Source: Bacillus sp. EB600
GTDB taxonomy: Bacteria; Bacillota; Bacilli; Bacillales; Cytobacillaceae
Reading direction: 5' to 3'
NCBI RefSeq assembly: GCF_024494385.1
Contig: NZ_JAEVLT010000009.1
Coordinates: forward strand, 124,001 to 188,000
Length of the DNA: 64,000 bases
Position numbers and translations under genes: made by a program. This document shows, piece after piece, positions 28,101 through 36,641 of the stretch (its first letter is position 1; the number at the start of each line of letters is the position of its first letter). The notes beneath the pieces are model-generated. The model was given only the letters and a program-made list of their open reading frames with translations, searched no databases and was not told the origin of the DNA.

Positions 28101-28435
28101 AATACAGCAAAGTACAGGAAAAGAGGGGCTGCAGTGGAAATTTAGTTCTAATCATATGCTTTACTACCTTTTTAAAATCTAGGGACAAACAATGAATATA
28201 TTTATATCCCTTGAAGGATTATGAGAGATTTTGTAGAAGGGTATATAGTAGTAAATTTATTTTAAAAACCTCTTATTCAAGCCAAGTTGTTATTCCTTCA
28301 TTCCTTCTTCAATATATTAATTTTTTCCACATTCTAATTTAAATTTCCTATTCAAAAGTATCAATTTTGTCTTTTTTATCGACCATTTGATTTGTCATTC
28401 CAGAAATATTCATCCTATGTTTAGGAGGTTATTCA

Positions 28436-28560
28436 ATGACTGTAAAAGTATCCAGTATTGGTTTAAAAGGACTTGAGGGCTATCATGTCCATGTGGAGGT
28501 AAGGATTAAACCCGGGACGGAATCTGTTGTGATTGTGGGTTTGCCGGATGCACTGTCCCG
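28436..28560 (+). pseudogene. comM 5' fragment (copy 2)
   Basis: ATG 28436, preceded by TTAGGAGGTTATTCA, reads MTVKVSSIGLKGLEGYHVHV then GTESVVIVGLPDA before homology to comM stops at about 28552. The break is followed by GCACTGTCCCGTATAAATTG, which resembles a decayed family-1 repeat. The region upstream (from about 28210) again resembles the comM promoter region. It is more diverged than copy 1, so it is probably older. Confidence 0.8.
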
Positions 28561-28601
28561 TATAAATTGTCATCACTATTGGTAGTGAAAATGATTCGAA
28601 A

Positions 28602-28629
28602 TTTCTTAATCAAACGTTTGATTAAGAAA
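28602..28629. repeat. Perfect 28-bp palindrome
   Basis: Arms of 14 bp: TTTCTTAATCAAAC and GTTTGATTAAGAAA without a loop. It lies directly before the comK terminator. It could be an operator or an old element end. Confidence 0.6.
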
Positions 28630-28652
28630 AGGGACGTAAAAACGTCCCTTTT
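28627..28652 (-). terminator. Terminator downstream of comK
   Basis: AAAAGGGACGT and ACGTCCCTTTT form an 11-bp stem with a 4-nt loop. On the minus strand it follows comK by about 90 bp; symmetric A/T flanks allow both directions. Confidence 0.75.
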
Positions 28653-28743
28653 ATGGAGTAGTTTCATCATTAGGTAAAACGACGAAATTATGAATCCTTT
28701 TTTCCGTAGTATAAAGAATCTGTGTTTGCAATGATCGGTTGAA

Positions 28744-29367
28744 TCAAAAAATCACTTCCAATAATTCCGTCAAACATTTTATTGTCAAAAATGAACTGAG
28801 AAGGATTCCCCTCTTTTTCGGGTCAAGAACAAAAGAAATCGGATTTTTTCCTGCCTCAATTTTCATTTTTCCATATTGTTCTGCCGTCTGTAATTTAGTG
28901 TTGAAAGAAGATAATCTAGAAGCCACTTTAATCGTAAGTCCATTCTTGAACTCCACCGTTGTTTTTCGATCCATACATTTGGATCTATACGTTCTCGAAA
29001 TATGTTCAGGATTAAACCACATCGCATCGTCCCGCTTGGCGGATTGAGTTGGAAAAACAACAATGTTCCTAAGCGGATTCACCATAATTGGACACATATG
29101 TATATCACCCAAGGTCGATCTGGAGGTTTCGATCGCCCCTTTTAAATTAAAACCGACCTTTTTAATACTAAATTCGAGAATTTCGATGGGGGATTTGTCC
29201 ACAACAAAAATCCCGTCCACTTCTCTGACAAGCGTACATGTCTTTCCATTCCGGTCGTAAAAGCCTGTCATGTACATCATAAATTGATTAATAAAGTAAT
29301 GATCTTCCATCATCAAACGGATCAACTCCTGCATCTGCTTTATTGAAAGATTTTCGGAAAAGCGCAT
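28744..29367 (-). CDS. comK: Competence transcription factor ComK
   Basis: Master activator of natural transformation genes in Bacillus; binds AT-boxes. The protein (207 aa) matches ComK over its core: VREVDGIFVVDKSPIEILEF, CPIMVNPLRNIVVFPTQSAK, MWFNPEHISR and VEFKNGLTIKVASRLSSFNT. The N-terminal about 30 residues exceed B. subtilis ComK (192 aa) and have no clear ribosome site, so a later Met (in MMYMTGFYDR) is possible. Single gene, own terminator. The DNA-uptake helicase gene comM lies 7 kb away. Confidence 0.87.
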   Translation of the reverse strand: MRFSENLSIKQMQELIRLMMEDHYFINQFMMYMTGFYDRNGKTCTLVREVDGIFVVDKSPIEILEFSIKKVGFNLKGAIETSRSTLGDIHMCPIMVNPLRNIVVFPTQSAKRDDAMWFNPEHISRTYRSKCMDRKTTVEFKNGLTIKVASRLSSFNTKLQTAEQYGKMKIEAGKNPISFVLDPKKRGILLSSFLTIKCLTELLEVIF

Positions 29368-29560
29368 CTTGATATGACTAAGGATTTCCGCAAGCTTAAG
29401 TACCTAAAATAGAAATGTCAATTTAAGGGCCTTTTTTAGAAAGCTGAGAAATAAAAGATACTGATTTTGATATTCTAGTTGATCGTATCTTTGTTACGAG
29501 AACGAGCAATGAGGATAGTTTGCTACAGTTTTTTCAAAACAAATAGAACTCTATACGGTT

Positions 29561-29836
29561 TCATTTCTTTGGTTTGAAATTTTGATCCCCTTCTGGACAA
29601 AAATCGAAATCTACATTTTCCTCAATTTCTTTTACTAGCTCTGATGGTTTCATTCCTAGAGCGTTAGCAAGAGAGAAAATGGTCCAGAGACTTGGCTCGC
29701 TTTTGTTTGTTTCAATCTTACTCATGGATGATCGATCAAGTCCGCTTTGAAAAGCTAGTTCCTCTTGGTTCATTGGCTTTGCTCTTCTTAATCGTATAAT
29801 GACGTTGCCGATGAAAATAGACTCTTTGTCTTTCAA
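29561..29836 (-). CDS. XRE-family helix-turn-helix regulator
   Basis: Small Cro/CI-type DNA-binding protein. The HTH (IIRLRRAKPMNQEELAFQSG, then LDRSSMSKIETNKSEPSLWT) fills most of the chain, followed by an acidic tail (VKEIEENVDFDFCPEGDQ). A longer frame starts at 29863, but its first codons contain the AAAGGAG site; the TTG at 29836, about 10 nt after it, is the likely start (91 aa). No partner gene is adjacent, so its target is unknown. Confidence 0.82.
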   Translation of the reverse strand: MKDKESIFIGNVIIRLRRAKPMNQEELAFQSGLDRSSMSKIETNKSEPSLWTIFSLANALGMKPSELVKEIEENVDFDFCPEGDQNFKPKK

Positions 29837-29863
29837 GGGTAGTAGTCTCCTTTTTGAGAACAT

Positions 29864-30331
29864 TACATAATGATTAGTCCTTTTCTTCTACGCACTATAC
29901 GCAACAAATGTTTCCTTAGGTAAACATTTAGTATTAAGTAAAAACAACGTTTAATCTACGTCAAGCCAGAAGAAAAGCCGTACCTTGTACAATCATTTTT
30001 TATTTACTTTATTTCTCATTTAAAAGCTCAAAATTACCAGGTTCATAACATTTTCCTGCACCTCCTTAGAAGGTTTCGTAACTTTTTGGAAAAAATGAAT
30101 ATACAAGGTTTTTCTGGGGGAATAAATTTTTCTAGTTATCCAAAATCATCACTCGGCAGATGGTGAATAACGAAAAGTGGAAACTTGCTCAAGCTCGAGT
30201 AATAAAGATTTTTGCAAGGAAGCAGGTCTGGGGAGTTGATGGATACGTCTTAAAAACCTTATATAGGTATATTTTACTATTGATAGGTCTTTTGGGATGT
30301 TGACTATAGTCAACAAATTTAGACATTTTGG
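29864..30331. other. Non-coding spacer
   Basis: About 470 bp with no supported gene; two overlapping reverse frames near 30149-30440 run across repeat-edge and pseudogene sequence and lack start signals. Confidence 0.5.
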
Positions 30332-30354
30332 TGACATGGGGACGGTTCTTGTTT
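30332..30354. repeat. Family-2 repeat (GGGGACGGTTCTTG) at pseudogene breakpoint
   Basis: TGACATGGGGACGGTTCTTG, one half-site of the palindrome seen complete at 41548. It marks the 5' end of the YfcC-like remnant. Confidence 0.7.
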
Positions 30355-30366
30355 TTGTTACAATTA

Positions 30367-30647
30367 GTCATGAACTTCTTTGTACCATCGGGTAGCGGGC
30401 AAGCTGCCTTAACAATGCCACTGATGGCACCTTTAACCAAACAAACAGCAGTTCTTGCTGATCAGTTTGGAGATGGCATGACAAATCGCATTTCCCAACA
30501 GGTAATAGTATTGCAGCGCTTGCGGTTGCTGGTATTTCCTATGGAAAATGGTTTAAATGGTATTTACCATTCTTCCTTATACAATTTGTTATTGCGATAA
30601 TGGCACTTGTTATTGCACAGGCAATTCAAGATGGACCGTTTTATTAA
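30367..30647 (+). pseudogene. YfcC-family basic amino-acid/C4-dicarboxylate carrier, C-terminal remnant
   Basis: Reads MNFFVPSGSGQAALTMPLMA and LADQFGDGMTN in one frame. After what looks like a one-base loss near 30490 it continues in another frame as FPTGNSIAALAVAGISYGKW, FFLIQFVIAIM and ends at TAA 30645. These are the last transmembrane parts of a YfcC-type carrier. Everything upstream is missing and the break lies at a family-2 repeat. The M20 hydrolase gene follows at 14 bp, so the two were probably once an operon (transporter plus deacylase). Confidence 0.8.
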
Positions 30648-30661
30648 GAAGGAGATTTTAA

Positions 30662-31804
30662 ATGATGAATGAACAGTTAGTAAAAAAAGCCATTGAAGAT
30701 CGCCGTTATCTTCACCAACATCCAGAGTTATCAGGAGAAGAATATGAAACGTGTAAATTTATTCGCAATCGAATAGAAGCGTTAAATATTGAAATTTTAG
30801 ACTTTCAGCCACCAAGTCTCATTGGTTTTGTCAAAGGAACAAAAGGAAACAAGACGGTTGCTTTACGAGCGGATATCGATGCTCTGCCCATTACTGAAGA
30901 AGGGGATAAGACGTATATTTCTAAAAATCCTGGAGTTGCCCATATGTGTGGACATGATGGCCATACAGCTATTCTTTTAGCTGTAGCAGAATGGATATCA
31001 AAAAATACACAGGACATTGAACCGAATATTGTTCTTATCTTTCAATCAGCTGAAGAAATTTCACCGAGTGGAGCAGATAAACTTGTAAAGCAAGGTATTT
31101 TAAAAAATGTCGATGCCATTTTTGGTATCCACTTATGGCAAGGAATAGATAAGGGGAAAATCGGTTTAAGACCTGGTCCAATGATGGCCTCGGTGGATGA
31201 CTTTGAGATAACCATACAAGGGTATGGAGGACATGGATCCATGCCACATGAAACCGTTGATCCCATTTATATTGCAACACATGTGATCCAATCTTTACAA
31301 AGTATCATAAGTCGTAAAGTGAATCCAATGGACCCCAGTGTGATTTCAGTTGGAAAAATTGAATCAGGGTCAACTTATAACATTATTCCTGACTCTGCAA
31401 AGATCATTGGTACCATTAGGACATTATCACCAGAAGCCGTTCGTACCATTCATAGTCAAATGGTTCAACTTACAGAAGGAATTTGCAAGGCATTTGGAGC
31501 TATAGGTAAAGTCAATTTTATCACTGGAACGCCTCCACTAGTCAATGATCCTAAGGAATCTGAATTTGTTGAATCCATTATACGGAGCATATTCGGCAAT
31601 GAAGTATTTGAGCTAGTCAATCCGGTAATGGGATCAGAAGATTTTTCCTATTATTTGCAAGAAAAACCGGGAGCATTCATCTTTGTAGGCATGAATGGAG
31701 AGAAGAGCAGGTATCCCCATCATCATCCTAAATTTGATATTGATGAAGATGTTTTTTCAGAAGCCATCCTATTATTAACTGAAATCGTTAAAAACTATAA
31801 GTAA
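30662..31804 (+). CDS. M20-family amidohydrolase (N-acyl-amino-acid deacylase type)
   Basis: 380 aa zinc-dependent hydrolase of the IAA-amino acid/hippurate amidohydrolase group. Metal-site motifs: ALRADIDALP, HMCGHDGHTA, IFQSAEE; the lid dimerisation domain has GYGGHGSMPHETVDP; a final His is in YPHHHPKFDID. GAAGGAG ribosome site before ATG 30662. Its upstream partner, a YfcC-like carrier, is broken, so its substrate is probably now supplied in another way. Confidence 0.9.
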   Translation: MMNEQLVKKAIEDRRYLHQHPELSGEEYETCKFIRNRIEALNIEILDFQPPSLIGFVKGTKGNKTVALRADIDALPITEEGDKTYISKNPGVAHMCGHDGHTAILLAVAEWISKNTQDIEPNIVLIFQSAEEISPSGADKLVKQGILKNVDAIFGIHLWQGIDKGKIGLRPGPMMASVDDFEITIQGYGGHGSMPHETVDPIYIATHVIQSLQSIISRKVNPMDPSVISVGKIESGSTYNIIPDSAKIIGTIRTLSPEAVRTIHSQMVQLTEGICKAFGAIGKVNFITGTPPLVNDPKESEFVESIIRSIFGNEVFELVNPVMGSEDFSYYLQEKPGAFIFVGMNGEKSRYPHHHPKFDIDEDVFSEAILLLTEIVKNYK

Positions 31805-31824
31805 AGAAGTTTTCACGGTAAGTT

Positions 31825-31876
31825 CACGGGGACGGTTCTCATGCACCTTTTTGGGGGCGCAAGAACCGTCCCCGTG
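31825..31876. repeat. Family-2 inverted repeat hairpin
   Basis: CACGGGGACGGTTCT (31825-31839) is exactly complementary to AGAACCGTCCCCGTG (31862-31876), with a partly paired 22-nt loop. Located between the M20 gene and the convergent winged-helix gene, where it may also act as a terminator. Confidence 0.85.
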
Positions 31877-31893
31877 TATATTACCCGTGTATA

Positions 31894-32697
31894 TTATTTA
31901 ATGTACATTTGATAGAGTTCTTCATGAAAAAGCTCATCAAATTTTCGCTCCAGGATTCCGTAAAAGTAGGCAATCGGATTTTTGATGTTGGTTGATTTCA
32001 TTTTAGTAATTAATTGTTTAAACGCTAGAATGCCGACTTCCAATGCTTTTTCTTTGTTTTCTTCACAAACATTCTTGTAAGCTGCAATCTCGGTCATTTT
32101 CCAGTATTCCTCAATCGTTTTCGCATCTGGAAAAAAGAATTTGACTAATTGAACAAAAGGCTTTGGTACTCGGTCACTTGTAAAAGTGTGATCTAAATGG
32201 AACGGTTCTTCCTTACGTTCTTTAGTCTCTTGATGTTTAGTTTCAGAAAGATTACTAGTTTCTTTAGGGTGGTCCATTTCTTCCTTTTTGGGTGGTTCAT
32301 TTTTTGGAAAACGGTTGAAAACATAGAGGTTTGCGGTTTGTGAACCATTTTTTCTTCCTGTTTCATAGACGGAGATCATTACTAATTCCTTAGCCTTTAG
32401 AATCATCCGTTTAAAGGTCGAGCGGGAAATGCCGTTCCCGTTGTACTCATCATGAATGGCCTTCAGCATCGTACCAATTTTTGCATTGCAAACTCCTGGG
32501 ATTTTTGCAGAAAAACGAACCAGTCGTTTAAAGGCAACCAGCTCACCTTTCGAGAATGCATCTCGATATTCCAGCAGCCACATCTCCATATGGCGGTTAA
32601 ATTCTTTTAACTGCTTAAATTGTGAAAACTCCTCAAATTCATCAATCTTGCCAGCTTTTAAATTCATCAGTTTGCACCACTCTTTCAATTTTTCCAA
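31894..32697 (-). CDS. Winged-helix DNA-binding protein of unknown role (replication-initiator/DnaD-like)
   Basis: 267 aa. An N-terminal helical region (SQFKQLKEFNRHMEMWLLEY) is followed by a winged-helix-like segment (SRSTFKRMILKAKELVMISV ... GSQTANLYVFNRF), a charged linker (about 135-165) and a helical C-terminal domain (TIEEYWKMTEIAAYKNVCEE). This layout is found in Bacillus proteins annotated as helix-turn-helix or plasmid-replication-like. It might be a leftover of a plasmid or phage module. No partner genes adjacent. Confidence 0.65.
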   Translation of the reverse strand: MEKLKEWCKLMNLKAGKIDEFEEFSQFKQLKEFNRHMEMWLLEYRDAFSKGELVAFKRLVRFSAKIPGVCNAKIGTMLKAIHDEYNGNGISRSTFKRMILKAKELVMISVYETGRKNGSQTANLYVFNRFPKNEPPKKEEMDHPKETSNLSETKHQETKERKEEPFHLDHTFTSDRVPKPFVQLVKFFFPDAKTIEEYWKMTEIAAYKNVCEENKEKALEVGILAFKQLITKMKSTNIKNPIAYFYGILERKFDELFHEELYQMYIK

Positions 32698-32954
32698 TCT
32701 TTCTTTTCAGGATCGCGCGCTGTTTCTGTATTTCCGGGTACCTTTACCATACAAAGAAAGGGAAACGTTAGCGAATCACCAAAAATGAATTTTGAGCTCA
32801 AAAAAAGGATTTTTTGTTTAAAATGGCGGCCAAAAATCATTTTTGAGGGAGATTTTTTCAATTTTAGTCAAATAAGGGGTGAATTTGGATGCCTGAATTT
32901 ACCCGAAAAAAGCGATACATTGAACGTATTGCTGATTTTCAATTTTATAGATTA

Positions 32955-33300
32955 ATTATGAACGGGTGCATTACCTCATTGTTAGGGCATTACGTCATCC
33001 TTAATAGAGTTCCTAAAGAAAGGGGATGAACGGCTCTTTTTTTGTTTCGTATCGCTGGGCGATATGACTTCCAAATTTTTCCGAAAACCTTCATATTTAA
33101 TAGAAAAGGAGATATATACGCGATATGATAACAAACGATATGTCTCTGATATTCTTAACAGAATTTGGTGCCGCTTTTGAAGAGCCCGGCAATACATATA
33201 ATGTATCGGGCGATCTACCAAAAGCATCTGAATGATAAGTGGGATTTATTGGAGATCTATTTAAGCGATATGCAGCTAAACAAAAAACAAACTTGAAGCA
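32955..33300 (+). repeat. HTH/DUF3967 element, internally deleted copy (A1)
   Basis: Contains the common leader of the element (CATTACCTCATTGTTAGG, GGCTCTTTTTTTGTTTCGTA, TCGCTGGGCGATATGA), then jumps at about 33130 to the end of the coding region (ACAAACGATATGTCTCTGAT) and the downstream palindrome region (TAATGTATCGGGCGATCTAC). The gene body is deleted. It is directly followed by copy A2 in the same orientation. Confidence 0.7.
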
Positions 33301-33392
33301 AGCCACGGCTCTTTTTTGTTCCGTATCGCTGGGCGATATAACTAGAAAATAGATCCAAAACCCTTCATATGTAATAGAAAAGGAGGAGCGAA

Positions 33393-34100
33393 ATGCGGCG
33401 TGATATACAGCCGTATGAACGGGCTTTCTCTTCCAAGGAAGTGGCAGAAGAAGTGGAGATTGCGCCACCCGCTGTTCGAAGGATTGGCCAAATTTGAGAG
33501 CGAAATGGATATCAATTTTTAAAAGATGGCAATCAGCGTATCTTTGTACAATCCGACATCGAAGAATGTATATCGTTAAGCGATACGGACAAGCCTCTGG
33601 ACGATACAGCCAAAGACCTTGCGAATCAACAAAAAGAAAAATTAGAAGGATCCAATGAAACAGAAATTTCGATATCCGATACATTTGACAACTTACCCCA
33701 AGATCCTAATCAAATAAAAGAGATCTTAATGTTTTTAGTTAATGAACTTGCAGCCACACGTGAAATGAATGTCCAGCTGACAAACGATATGTCTCACCTT
33801 AAAACAACTGTTTCCCGGCTTCAGCAAGATCACCATGCTATAAGTTCCAATATTGCAAATTCAGCGCAAAAAACTCATGCTAAAATTGAAAGATTAACTG
33901 AACAACAAAGGACCCATTACGAAACATTACTGCAACAAGAAAAACAAATAAACGAATTTTTACATAAAGAAATACAAAATATGAAGGACGAACAGATAAA
34001 AGAATGGCGTTCACAGAATGATTTTAATAAACGTTTAGAAGAAGTGATACAAAAACCTAAAGGAAAATGGGAGAGACTTTTTTTCATATTCCGTAAATAA
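33393..34100 (+). pseudogene. MerR-like HTH/DUF3967 gene with one nonsense codon (copy A2)
   Basis: ATG 33393 (after AGGAGGAG) begins MRRDIQPYERAFSSKEVAEE and is collinear with the intact copy at 52082. Codon 35 is TGA where the intact copy has TTA (Leu); otherwise the frame is open to 34100 and includes the coiled coil and the final DUF3967-like block (RLEEVIQKPKGKWERLFFIF). A downstream ATG at 33729 could still yield the 123-aa coiled-coil part without the DNA-binding domain. Its leader starts at about 33301. Confidence 0.85.
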
Positions 34101-34142
34101 GGTGCCTGTTTAAGATAGATCAATTAAAACAAAAAGGTCAAA

Positions 34143-34402
34143 GTGTTTCATCTCTTAACAATATTGGTACCTGCTTCGAAGAGCACTAAGATATGTCCAA
34201 TGTATCGGGCGATCTACCAAAGGCAGCCGGAGGCTCAAGTGAAATTCACTGGAGATCGTTTAAGCGAAATGAGCCAAACGGGTGGTTCATTTTTTGTTAC
34301 AATTTTTTATTCCTACTATTCAAATTCACTATTTTTCAAATTTCAACAAATTCCCGGGAAATAACTACAATTTCTGCTAACGAGAATCGAGAGTTCAATT
34401 GA
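34143..34402 (+). repeat. Conserved downstream flank of HTH/DUF3967 element (copy A2)
   Basis: Contains TCCAATGTATCGGGCGATCT, ACCAAAGGCAGCCGGAGGCTC and ends GAATCGAGAGTTCAATTGAAG. The same blocks follow the intact copy up to 53190, so the mobile or amplified unit is about 1.2 kb and larger than the gene. Confidence 0.65.
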
Positions 34403-34461
34403 AGAAAGATAAGGTTTTCTTGCGATTGATGAAAATGTTTTTTTAGGAAGTGTAAAAGTAA

Positions 34462-34887
34462 ATGCTTTATATATGGGATATTGAGGAAATAGTTAAAAAT
34501 ACATTACAAGAGCTCAAACTAAATATAAATGTCGAATTCAGCGATAAACTCATTGCACCAATGAGTTATAACGTATCGACAAATACGATAAAGTTTAACT
34601 ATATCCAAATAAACGGATATAACGCTAAAATTAACTTTAAAATTAAAGAAACAGATGAAAACTTTGTGAAAATTATTCTTTATCATGAGCTCAGTTATTA
34701 TTTGGAATTTAGGAAAAATACACGAGTTTTAAAGACTCTCTATTATGGTGAAGAAGAAGAAAAGAAACAGCTTTTAGCAGAAATCGAAGAGAATGCTTGG
34801 GAATATGGAAGAACACTGGTATCTGACAATCTATTAAACGCTTATGATCAAGTACGTGCATTGGATAAACTTCTATTAAAAGTCTGA
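34462..34887 (+). CDS. Unknown protein with a degenerate HExxH-like motif
   Basis: 141 aa, soluble. A central helix reads IILYHELSYYLEFRK: the position looks like the HExxH helix of small zinc peptidases (ImmA/IrrE or SprT type, HELGH) but the second His is Tyr, so classical zinc binding is doubtful. C-terminal half is acidic and helical (EEEEKKQLLAEIEENAWEYG). ATG 34462 has a modest AGGAAG about 16 nt upstream. Located just after element copy A2; no recognised partner. Confidence 0.6.
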   Translation: MLYIWDIEEIVKNTLQELKLNINVEFSDKLIAPMSYNVSTNTIKFNYIQINGYNAKINFKIKETDENFVKIILYHELSYYLEFRKNTRVLKTLYYGEEEEKKQLLAEIEENAWEYGRTLVSDNLLNAYDQVRALDKLLLKV

Positions 34888-34927
34888 AAAGATCAAAAGG
34901 ACAGTTCTACCGTTTCTATTCTAATTA

Positions 34928-35030
34928 GTTCCGTTGCCTGTCACACCCCTATATTTGTCGATGACTTGCACAAAATGGGACTTTAGGAGTTTAGCTGAAT
35001 CATGAGGATTGCTGGTTTTAATCTTCTTTC
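34928..35030. repeat. Family-1 palindromic repeat, long form
   Basis: GTTCCGTTGCCTGTCACACC, CCTATATTTGTCGATGACTT, and a tail ending GAGGATTGCTGGTTTTAATC. Matches the long form at 27984 including the flank with CAGCAAAATCC and TGGAAATTTAGGTC. Confidence 0.65.
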
Positions 35031-35081
35031 ACAGCAAAATCCAAGGCGCATGGAAATTTAGGTCATTTCATTCAGTGAAGG

Positions 35082-35981
35082 TCAGTATCCGCTGAATAGT
35101 ACTGGTGCTTCCACCAATACCCCTGCAGTAAAGGTATCTCCTAAGCCGGTTGTGCTAATGGTTTCCCCGATATAGGCAGGAATGATCGTGATATCTTTCC
35201 GCTCTCTTGTTAATTCTTGCAGTTTCTCACCTCTTGCGTTCAAGCCGGCACTTGCCGTTATTTGCCGGATGGTCTCATCATTGCAAATTTTACCGGTTAT
35301 AGCTCGGGAAAAGGCAAACTGATTTCCATTCCTTAATGCATGTGCCCACTGGGCTGTATGATACTGAGCCGATTGAATGGCTGAAAACTCCTTGGTATGA
35401 AGAATCATATGAGCAGCACCAAGTTTCTGGCAAGTATTTTCGATGATTTTTAGTAAGTCATGATCTTCATAGTTTAACAGCGGATCCTTTAATCCGAGTA
35501 ATTCTTGATATTCGTCTTCATTTACCCCGATCGTATCGACATAGCTTCCAAGTGTACGGATGATTTTCCACTGTTCATCCACTGACCAAATCGAAGCCAG
35601 TTCAAGGTGAATGTTTGGTTTTTTGTATCCCGGTCCCTCCAGCATTTGAATCGTCTTTTGTAAAAGGGAATCAATTTCTTTACTTCCATCCACAGCATTA
35701 TATCCAGCCAATAACATCCAGGAGATATCCTGCTCCCTTACTTTTTTAACAAACATCGTAGCAATCATATCCCTTGGGTATTCATGTTCCTTCCGAAAAA
35801 TAATTCGGTTGAAGGAACCACTGGCTTCGTATTCAAGAATATAATGCTTTGGCACTTCACCTTCCTGATCTGATAACAGGGTAAGCCCTTTATATTCTGA
35901 CACTAAAGCTTTTAGTTCCTCCGACTGAATGGGAACATTCACCAATGCACCGAAGCCTGCAAAGCTTGCCACACAACCTGC
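35082..35981 (-). pseudogene. ADP-dependent sugar kinase, 5'-truncated duplicate
   Basis: Nearly identical at the protein level to residues about 97-387 of the intact kinase at 41628-42791, including the C-terminal STTGLGDTFTAGV. The first about 95 residues are missing: homology stops at 35981 within a Gly-Cys codon pair and a family-1 repeat (TTCCGGTACCTGTCACTCC) begins within five bases. The ATP/ADP-site C-terminus is retained, but the N-terminal fold is lost, so it should be inactive. Confidence 0.85.
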
Positions 35982-35983
35982 CT

Positions 35984-36040
35984 AGTTCCGGTACCTGTCA
36001 CTCCCCGATATATGTCGAGATTTGTAGGATGAGAGGGTTG
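35984..36040. repeat. Family-1 repeat at kinase-fragment breakpoint
   Basis: AGTTCCGGTACCTGTCACTC, CCCGATATATGTCGAGATTT, GTAGGATGAGAGGGTTG. Immediately abuts the truncated kinase copy. Confidence 0.7.
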
Positions 36041-36082
36041 AATTCTTTTTCAAAATCAAGAACTTTGAAAAACTCTGTTAAG

Positions 36083-36136
36083 TTTCGGTGCCTGTCACCA
36101 CCCGAGTTTTGTCGAGATTTGTAGAATTTGAGAGTC
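36083..36136. repeat. Family-1 palindromic repeat, short form
   Basis: TTTCGGTGCCTGTCACCACC, CGAGTTTTGTCGAGATTTGT, AGAATTTGAGAGTC. 100 bp from the previous copy in the same orientation. Confidence 0.7.
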
Positions 36137-36180
36137 CTAGTTTGGCTCGCGTCCTTCTAATGGTATGACAACAGTACTTG

Positions 36181-36230
36181 TGTCGCCGCATGATATTTGT
36201 CGAAGATTGATAGGCAAGTAGAATTGGATG
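36181..36230. repeat. Degenerate family-1 repeat
   Basis: TGTCGCCGCATGATATTTGT followed by CGAAGATTGATAGGCAAGTAG. Third copy within 250 bp. Confidence 0.5.
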
Positions 36231-36641
36231 ATTGGATGACATAGAGATACAGTAGGAGCCTTTTGTACGGATTAACTGTTGCTGCATTTACAAATTGTAT
36301 CTTTTTGTTGGATATATGGACAGTTATTCCGTCTACTTTTGGACAGGCAATACCAATATTCATCATATTCAAAGGTCAAGATTGTTTTAGAAGTCATAAT
36401 AGGCACCACCCAAACTTTTTAGTGATTTTTAAAATTTTGCAGGATTATGATTGTTTTTGTAGAAAGTAAGTTATTAGAAATTTATTTACATACCTCGTAT
36501 TCAATCTACTCATCATGCCACAATTATTCTTCTCTTTTTTTCACAATCTTTTTTTGAAAATTCCAATCAAAAGTATTATTTTAACCAGCCATTTGTAATT
36601 GCTTTTCTGAAAGAAGCTAAACCTATGTAGGAGGTTATTCT
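36231..36641 (+). other. Upstream region of comM, present three times in the window
   Basis: From about 36433 (GCAGGATTATGATTGTTTTTG) to the comM ribosome site this AT-rich sequence resembles 26455-26669 and 28210-28435. It has no ORF. It probably holds the comM promoter, though no clean -35/-10 pair or paired ComK AT-boxes could be assigned by eye. Confidence 0.55.

Noticed and set aside
30149-30440. Two reverse-strand frames upstream of the YfcC remnant
   Set aside because: No ribosome sites; they cross the repeat and the pseudogene, whose + strand translation is clearly the meaningful one.
33097-33684. Reverse-strand 195-codon frame across HTH/DUF3967 copies A1 and A2
   Set aside because: Antisense to a conserved coding element; similar reverse frames appear opposite the other copies for the same reason.
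31894-34887. Integrated prophage or plasmid
   Set aside because: A winged-helix protein and DUF3967-type genes hint at one, but no integrase, att sites, structural or replication modules were seen.
25573-36230. Possible CRISPR array from recurring GGTGCCTGTCAC units
   Set aside because: Copies are widely and irregularly spaced, vary in sequence and length, and there are no cas genes; they fit dispersed REP/MITE-type repeats.
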